Source of the DNA: an uncultured Oscillospiraceae bacterium
GTDB lineage: Bacteria > Bacillota > Clostridia > Oscillospirales > Oscillospiraceae
Reading direction: 5' to 3'
Length of the DNA stretch: 10,949 nucleotides
Assembly: GCA_934661735.1 (NCBI GenBank)
Contig: CAKUJN010000069.1
Location: forward strand, 1-10,949
Of this stretch, positions 7,513-10,949 are shown piece after piece (within the stretch, counting starts at the first letter, position 1; each line of letters begins with the position of its first letter). Made by a program: the position numbers and the translations under genes. The notes under the pieces are model-generated. The model was not told the origin of the DNA. It did not search any database and saw only the letters and a list, made by a program, of their open reading frames with translations.

Positions 7513-8307
7513 ATGATTTCATTTCTCCGCCGCAACGGGCGGCTGATGGCCGCGGCGGCCGGCGTGGTTCTGTTCTGCTTTGCGCTCAGCGCGCTGTTTT
7601 CCGCGCAGACGGCGGTCCCGACCGGCTCGTGGGGGCTGAGCTTCCGCACCGAGGGCCAGCCGCCCGTCGGCAACGCGACCAGCGAGGCGCTGCGGCAGTA
7701 TGACGCCGTGTACGTCGGCAGCGCGGCAAAAAAGGTGATCTATCTGACGTTTGACGCGGGGTACGAAAACGGATATACAGCGCAGATTCTGGACGCGCTG
7801 AAGGCACACAACGCGCCGGCGGCTTTTTTTGTGGTGGGCAACTATTTGCAGACCAGCCCCGAGCTGGTGCAGCGGATGGCAGACGAGGGCCATATCGTCG
7901 GCAACCACACCGAGCACCACTATGACATGTCGCGGATTGCGGATTTTGATGCGTTCCGGCAGGAGCTTTCATCTGTGGAGGAACGCTACCGTGCCATCAC
8001 GGGACAGGAAATGCCGAAATACTACCGCCCGCCGCAGGGCGTGTACAGCGAGGATAATCTGAAAATGGCAAAGGAGCTGGGCTACCGGACGGTATTCTGG
8101 AGCCTTGCGTATGTCGACTGGAAGCAGGACGATCAGCCCACAGCCGAGCAGGCGTTTGCAAAGCTGATTCCGCGCATCCACTCCGGTGCGGTGGTGCTGC
8201 TGCACAGCACGTCAAAAACGAACGCGGAGATTCTGGACGCGCTTCTGACAAAATGGGAGGAGCTGGGGTATTGCTTCGGCTCGCTGGATGCGCTGTATGA
8301 CGGCTAG
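7513..8307 (+). CDS. PdaA-like polysaccharide (muramic acid) deacetylase
   Basis: This 264-aa protein has an N-terminal signal anchor (about 11-30) and a NodB-type deacetylase domain. Motif 1 is TFDAGYENGYT (79-89, D81), motif 2 is HTEHH (132-136), motif 3 is YRPPQGVYSE (171-180), motif 4 is the DWKQDD region (202-207), and motif 5 is LLHS (229-232, H231). The YENGYT extension, FWSLAYVDWK and the overall length resemble Bacillus PdaA, which de-N-acetylates muramic acid to make the delta-lactam of spore cortex. It would act outside the membrane, and a spore role is inferred. Like PdaA, it lacks the second Asp of the usual TFDD motif. The frame is open upstream to 7258, but that part overlaps feoB and the mini-protein. 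The ATG at 7513 has an SD 7 nt upstream and begins a proper signal anchor. Confidence 0.85.
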   Translation: MISFLRRNGRLMAAAAGVVLFCFALSALFSAQTAVPTGSWGLSFRTEGQPPVGNATSEALRQYDAVYVGSAAKKVIYLTFDAGYENGYTAQILDALKAHNAPAAFFVVGNYLQTSPELVQRMADEGHIVGNHTEHHYDMSRIADFDAFRQELSSVEERYRAITGQEMPKYYRPPQGVYSEDNLKMAKELGYRTVFWSLAYVDWKQDDQPTAEQAFAKLIPRIHSGAVVLLHSTSKTNAEILDALLTKWEELGYCFGSLDALYDG

Positions 8308-8428
8308 ACGCTCCGGCTTCACCGGCAGCAGATGAGATTTGCGGGCGGTGTAATCACCATTTTGAAACTCCGACATAACATGGAATGAGCGGGCGAGATT
8401 CGCTACGTTAATTCTAGGAGGTTTCATT

Positions 8429-8560
8429 ATGTCCTGTAATTCTTCCGGCATTTACGCTTTCGGCAACAGCTGGTGGTGGATCATCATTCTGGTCATTATC
8501 TTTGTACTCGGCAACGGGAACAACGGCTGCGGCTGCGGCTGTGACAACGGCTGCTGCTGA
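8429..8560 (+). CDS. Membrane micro-protein with Cys/Gly tail (unknown function)
   Basis: This 43-aa product starts MSCNSSGIYAFGNSWWWIII, has one strongly hydrophobic helix (about 15-28), and ends in a tail of Gly, Asn and five Cys that includes GCGCGCD. A near-perfect SD, TAGGAGGT (8415-8422), lies 6 nt before the ATG and a strong terminator follows the stop, so this is very likely a real single-gene unit. The short hydrophobic, Gly/Asn-rich form recalls YjcZ-type sporulation micro-proteins, but I cannot assign it firmly. The 121-nt gap upstream shows no convincing sigma-A promoter. The tail closely echoes that of the FeoB-associated protein 1.1 kb upstream. Confidence 0.8.
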   Translation: MSCNSSGIYAFGNSWWWIIILVIIFVLGNGNNGCGCGCDNGCC

Positions 8561-8579
8561 GGTTACATGCAGGACCGGC

Positions 8580-8610
8580 GGGGGCGGCGAAAGCCGCCCC
8601 CTTGCTTTTT
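8580..8610 (+). terminator. Strong intrinsic terminator after the micro-protein
   Basis: GGGGGCGGC (8580-8588) pairs with GCCGCCCCC (8593-8601) around a GAAA (GNRA) tetraloop and is followed by TTGCTTTTT. It ends the micro-protein transcript. Its T-tail is also the -35 box of the next promoter. Confidence 0.93.
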
Positions 8611-8630
8611 GCGGCACGGGGCGATATAAT
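8602..8630 (+). promoter_or_regulatory. Predicted sigma-A promoter of the CDF exporter gene
   Basis: TTGCTT (8602-8607), a 17-bp spacer and a consensus TATAAT (8625-8630). The expected start near 8637 gives a leader of about 69 nt. The -35 box lies inside the T-tract of the preceding terminator. Confidence 0.75.
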
Positions 8631-8638
8631 AATCAGAC

Positions 8639-8697
8639 ATGTGTGCGCGGCTGGTTCCGCGCGCTTTTTGAAAATACGCGGCGTGGCCGCGGAGGAG
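8639..8697 (+). promoter_or_regulatory. Attenuator-like leader of the CDF gene
   Basis: Two hairpins fill the leader. The first pairs GTGCGCGG (8643-8650) with CCGCGCGC (8657-8664, one G-U) and is followed by TTTTT, so it looks like a terminator before the gene. The second pairs CGCGGC (8677-8682) with GCCGCG (8686-8691) and abuts the SD GGAGGAG (8691-8697). The second arm of hairpin 1 can also pair with the first arm of hairpin 2, giving mutually exclusive folds. A 10-codon frame, MCARLVPRAF (8639-8671), runs through hairpin 1 but has no SD. It is not a recognisable yybP-ykoY Mn riboswitch. Confidence 0.45.
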
Positions 8698-8705
8698 AAG
8701 AAAGC

Positions 8706-9899
8706 ATGACGCAGCTTTTATTGCGCTTATTTGTCAGGAATTATACGGATACCGGCTCGCCCGAGGTGCGCACGGCCTGCGGCTGGCTTGCGGGCTGGGT
8801 GGGGATTGTGGTGAATGTTCTGCTGTTTCTCGGCAAACTGATTGCCGGCGCGCTGACGGGAAGCATTTCCATCACCGCCGACGCGGTCAACAACCTGTCC
8901 GACGCCTCCGGCTCGGTGGTGACGCTGCTGGGCTTCCGGCTGGCGGCGAAGCCCGCCGACGACGAGCATCCCTACGGCCACGACCGCGCCGAATATCTGG
9001 CGGGGCTTGCCGTGGCGGCGCTGATTCTGCTCATCGGCGTGGAGTTGGTCAAAACGTCGATCAAAAAGATCATCGCGCCGACTGAGGTCGCTTTTTCGGC
9101 CGCGGCGGCAGTGGTTCTGCTGGTTTCCATCGTGTGCAAGCTGTATCTGGCGCTGTTTGACCGGAAGCTTGGAAAAATGATTCAGTCCCCCGCGCTGGAG
9201 GCAGCCGCTGCCGACAGCCGCAACGACGTCATTTCCACGGCGGCGGTTCTGGCGGCCGCCGTCATTTCGCGCGTGAGCGGCGTTCAGGTGGACGGCTGGG
9301 CCGGCCTTGCGGTGGCGCTGTTCATTCTGTGGTCGGGCGTGGGAATTGCAAAGGACACCATCGACCCGCTGCTTGGCCGCGCGCCGGACGAACAGCTGGT
9401 ACACACAATTGCAAATGAAATCCGCGGCTATGATGCGCGGGTGCTGGGCATCCACGATCTGATGGTCCACGACTACGGCCCTGGGCGGCGCTTTGCCAGC
9501 GTGCATGTGGAACTGGACGCGCGGGAGGACGTGCTGGCGGCGCATGAGCTGATCGACAGCATTGAACGCGATGTGAAGAAAAAGCTGCGCATCGAGCTGG
9601 TCATCCACTATGACCCCATTGTCACCGATGATCAGGAGCTGACCGAGATGCGTGCACGGGTTGAAACGGTCATTCACACGATTGACGATCGGCTTTCCCT
9701 GCACGATTTCCGCATGGTCCGCGGCGTAGAGCACAGCAATCTGATTTTCGATCTGGTGATTCCGTGGGATATGCGCGGCAGAGAGGCGGAGCTGAAGCGG
9801 CGCATCAACGAACAGCTTCAATCCGGCTGCCAGAGCTATCACGCGGTGATCACATTCGACACGCAGGCGTTCAATGACCCGCATGTCACAGAGCAATAG
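8706..9899 (+). CDS. Cation diffusion facilitator (probable Mn2+) exporter
   Basis: This 397-aa protein has six predicted membrane helices (about 25-215) and a long cytoplasmic C-terminus. The transport site is N62-x3-D66 in TM2 (ADAVNNLSDA) and D170-x3-D174 in TM5 (DSRNDV). DxxxD rather than HxxxD in TM5 is the pattern of Mn2+-exporting CDFs such as MntE, so Mn2+ is more likely than Zn2+. HPYGHDRAEYLAG (88-100) is the conserved family loop. After the normal C-terminal domain (about 228-305, with HDLMVHDYGPG at 250-260) a second similar segment follows (about 312-386). The frame is open upstream to 8502, but the ATG at 8706 has GGAGGAG 8 nt upstream and starts at the usual position. It has its own promoter and terminator. 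Confidence 0.92.
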   Translation: MTQLLLRLFVRNYTDTGSPEVRTACGWLAGWVGIVVNVLLFLGKLIAGALTGSISITADAVNNLSDASGSVVTLLGFRLAAKPADDEHPYGHDRAEYLAGLAVAALILLIGVELVKTSIKKIIAPTEVAFSAAAAVVLLVSIVCKLYLALFDRKLGKMIQSPALEAAAADSRNDVISTAAVLAAAVISRVSGVQVDGWAGLAVALFILWSGVGIAKDTIDPLLGRAPDEQLVHTIANEIRGYDARVLGIHDLMVHDYGPGRRFASVHVELDAREDVLAAHELIDSIERDVKKKLRIELVIHYDPIVTDDQELTEMRARVETVIHTIDDRLSLHDFRMVRGVEHSNLIFDLVIPWDMRGREAELKRRINEQLQSGCQSYHAVITFDTQAFNDPHVTEQ

Positions 9900-9933
9900 C
9901 AAATCCCGCGCCGCCGGCGCGGGATTTGCTTTT
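9898..9933 (+). terminator. Intrinsic terminator of the CDF gene
   Basis: A perfect 15-bp stem (9898-9912 with 9916-9930) with loop GCC is followed by TTTT (9930-9933). The first two bases of the stem are the last two of the TAG stop codon. This is the strongest hairpin in the window. Confidence 0.93.
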
Positions 9934-10065
9934 CCGGTTTCACCGGAGCGGCCTCCGGCGGAATTTTGCAGTGAGCCCTGGACGGGCGGACGACTTTGCG
10001 CAGCCGTCAGCGACGAAGGAGCGCTACGGATGCGGCACACCCCTTGCGGGTGCACATCGGCCCGC

Positions 10066-10178
10066 TTGTCCGGAATTCACCAGACTTCCTCTATTGTGGT
10101 GACACCGCAACTGTGCCTCCGGCGGCCTACTTTTTCTGTCTTGCCAGAAAAAGTAGGCAAAAAGATGCGCCGAGGACG
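10066..10178 (-). repeat. Three-hairpin interspersed repeat, copy B (inverted)
   Basis: This is the reverse complement of the same repeat as copies A and C, lacking about 20 bp at the 5' end. H1 is a perfect 14-bp stem (10125-10138 with 10145-10158). Where A has a U-G pair and C has C-G, this copy has U-A. H2 keeps the G-C pair seen in copy C but has one C-A mismatch. H3 is GTCCGG (10068-10073) with CCAGAC (10080-10085). Confidence 0.85.
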
Positions 10179-10212
10179 CGCTATATTGCGCGCTCACGCG
10201 CGCGATTTTTAT

Positions 10213-10376
10213 TTACGCCCTCTTCGGGCGCAGGATTGCGACCGTTCCGATGGCTTTCGGTTCCGGCAAATGTACTACACGCATTTGCGAGTAGACTGCG
10301 ATAATTTCGGTTCTGCTCATTTCCGGAATACTCGGCCAATCTTGTTCATGTACTGCACCCTGTTCGTTTTTCACAC
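10213..10376 (-). pseudogene. Possible gene remnant of about 53 codons
   Basis: Read from a GTG at 10376, the minus strand encodes VKNEQGAVHEQDWPSIPEM and on to a TAA at 10213. The codon use (GAA, CAG, ATT) and the mixed amino-acid make-up look like real protein rather than a shadow frame. I do not recognise the family. There is no SD, and the palindromic element starts exactly where the 5' end of a gene would lie, so this may be a gene cut by insertion. Alternatively it is chance. A small hairpin (CGCCC...GGGCG) overlaps the stop. Confidence 0.25.
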
Positions 10377-10507
10377 ACGTTTGTAGGGGCTGATGCCCAC
10401 ATCGGCCCGTTAGGGAACCAACGAATTCGCCGCAGATTTTCGTAAAAACGGTGCGCACTGCGCGGGCCGATGTGGGCATCGGCCCCTACATCGGCCCCTA
10501 CAAACGT
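10377..10507. repeat. Palindromic MITE/REP-like element with 33/45-nt inverted arms
   Basis: The left arm (10377-10409, beginning ACGTTTGTAGGGGC) and the right arm (10463-10507, ending GCCCCTACAAACGT) are inverted copies with one mismatch. The right arm carries an additional 12 bp. Each arm also contains its own hairpin, GGCCGATG/CATCGGCC in the right arm (10466-10473 with 10478-10485). The 53 bp between the arms show no coding. No transposase is present and no clear target duplication is visible outside the arms. Confidence 0.75.
10479..10502 (+). repeat. 12-bp tandem duplication in the right arm
   Basis: TCGGCCCCTACA occurs twice in direct succession (10479-10490 and 10491-10502). The left arm has one copy (as TGTAGGGGCTGA on the plus strand, one difference). 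This looks like slippage within the palindromic element. Confidence 0.9.
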
Positions 10508-10740
10508 TTACAAAAAAACAAACAGGGCGGACAGGGTCATCCACCCGTTCTATTAAAAATTTGCACCATCGGCGCATACGTAGATGGCCCGCTATTTCCA
10601 CAGCAGCGTGTTTTTCCGTCTCCCTGCGCGGCAATGATTACCGATGGGAGCGTTGTCCCCACGCAGGCGGCGCTGTAGTATAGATTTGTAGGGAGATTTC
10701 CGTGTGTTGGCCGCAGCATTCTTCTACGGGACTCATTCTG

Positions 10741-10874
10741 TGGCTTGCGGTATAATCCGATCCGCATCCGGCGCCTCTTTTTGCCCACTTTTTCTGGCAA
10801 GACAGAAAAAGTGGGTCTGCGAAGCAATACTTGCGGTGTAACCGCAATAGAGGCACTCCGGTGAAACCGGACAA
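10741..10874 (+). repeat. Three-hairpin interspersed repeat, copy C
   Basis: This copy aligns gap-free to window positions 1-134 at a fixed offset of 10740. H1 (10784-10796 with 10803-10815) is fully Watson-Crick. H2 is TTGCGGT/ACCGCAA (10831-10837, 10841-10847). H3 is TCCGG/CCGGA (10857-10861, 10867-10871) with loop TGAAA. A TATAAT at 10751-10756 has no matching -35 box, so I do not call it a promoter. Confidence 0.88.
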
Positions 10875-10879
10875 ATCAT

Positions 10880-10905
10880 AACCACCGGCCGTGCCGGTGG
10901 TTTGC
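10880..10905 (+). terminator. Hairpin following repeat copy C (possible terminator)
   Basis: AACCACCGGC (10880-10889) pairs with GCCGGTGGTT (10893-10902) around CGT and is followed only by TTGC, so it is weak as a terminator. Its position after the repeat matches that of the unrelated-sequence hairpin at 137-159 after copy A. Confidence 0.45.
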
Positions 10906-10949
10906 ACTAGCCCCCTTGGGGCATGACCTGGGCTGAGCCTATAGGCTCG

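Larger units (their letters stand above)
9934..10949. other. 1-kb stretch without a convincing gene; repeat-rich
   Basis: Reading frames here have no SD, mostly cross repeats, and give low-complexity or hairpin-derived proteins. The stretch holds a 15-nt palindrome TCCGGTTTCACCGGA (9933-9947, the exact reverse complement of hairpin 3 in repeat copy C), repeat copy B, a short frame with coding-like codon use, a palindromic element, and repeat copy C. I see nothing identifiable in 9948-10064 or 10508-10740. It resembles accessory or decayed DNA. Confidence 0.6.

Noticed and set aside
8308-8428. Sporulation sigma promoter for the micro-protein (CATAACAT near 8380)
   Set aside because: A loose match to a sigma-E -10 without a convincing -35 element at the right distance.
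8727-10055. 442-aa open frame antisense to the CDF gene
   Set aside because: It crosses the terminator and has His/Arg/Gln-rich composition without family motifs; the sense strand carries the intact exporter.
9874-10386. 170-aa plus-strand frame, and similar frames reading PTFSVLPEKVGKK
   Set aside because: The recurring peptide is just the translation of hairpin 1 of the repeat (seen over copy B and, on the other strand, over copy C), not a protein family.
10935-10948. Perfect 14-bp palindrome GAGCCTATAGGCTC at the window end
   Set aside because: One such palindrome is expected by chance in a window of this size, and the context is cut off.
1-10949. CRISPR array, tRNA, rRNA or insertion sequence with transposase
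   Set aside because: No regularly spaced repeats, no tRNA-like cloverleaf or rRNA segments, and no transposase or integrase motifs were seen.

Overview
The window is GC-rich, shows strong G/C bias at third codon positions and has good AGGAGG-type ribosome binding sites. It encodes a PdaA-like muramic-acid deacetylase (a sporulation enzyme in Bacillus), a FeoB-associated Cys-rich mini-protein and a glycine/cysteine-tailed membrane micro-protein. Together these suggest a high-GC, probably spore-forming clostridial Firmicute (Oscillospiraceae-like). That placement is inference; there is no rRNA or tRNA here to anchor it.

Layout: (i) 1-174 is copy A of an interspersed repeat followed by a terminator hairpin. 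(ii) 173-1805, minus strand, is a two-gene operon: a ribokinase-like PfkB sugar kinase, then a PrsW-type intramembrane protease. (iii) 1806-2071 is a divergent promoter region with a 17-bp-spaced promoter on each strand. (iv) 2072-4922, plus strand, holds an MFS transporter with its own terminator, then an FGGY (xylulokinase-like) kinase with an extended -10 promoter. (v) 5089-7457 is the ferrous iron uptake operon feoA-feoB plus a 44-aa FeoB-associated Cys-rich membrane protein. (vi) 7513-8307 is a PdaA-like polysaccharide deacetylase whose ribosome binding site lies in the arm of an 11-bp hairpin. (vii) 8429-8560 encodes a 43-aa membrane micro-protein, followed by a terminator that overlaps the next promoter. 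(viii) 8706-9899 is a CDF-family, probably Mn2+, exporter with a duplicated C-terminal domain and an attenuator-like leader. (ix) 9934-10949 is about 1 kb without a convincing gene but rich in structure: repeat copy B (inverted), a palindromic element with a 12-bp tandem duplication, a short possible gene remnant, and repeat copy C.

Functionally there are two themes. The first is sugar uptake and phosphorylation: one MFS permease and two kinases of different folds, without an isomerase or aldolase in view. The second is divalent metal handling: Fe2+ import by FeoAB and export by a CDF protein. The most unusual material is non-coding. A three-hairpin repeat family is present in three copies, with base changes that preserve pairing. 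A compact leader in front of the CDF gene carries a terminator hairpin, a hairpin against the SD and a 10-codon reading frame. Two separate single-pass micro-proteins end in nearly the same Cys/Gly tail.
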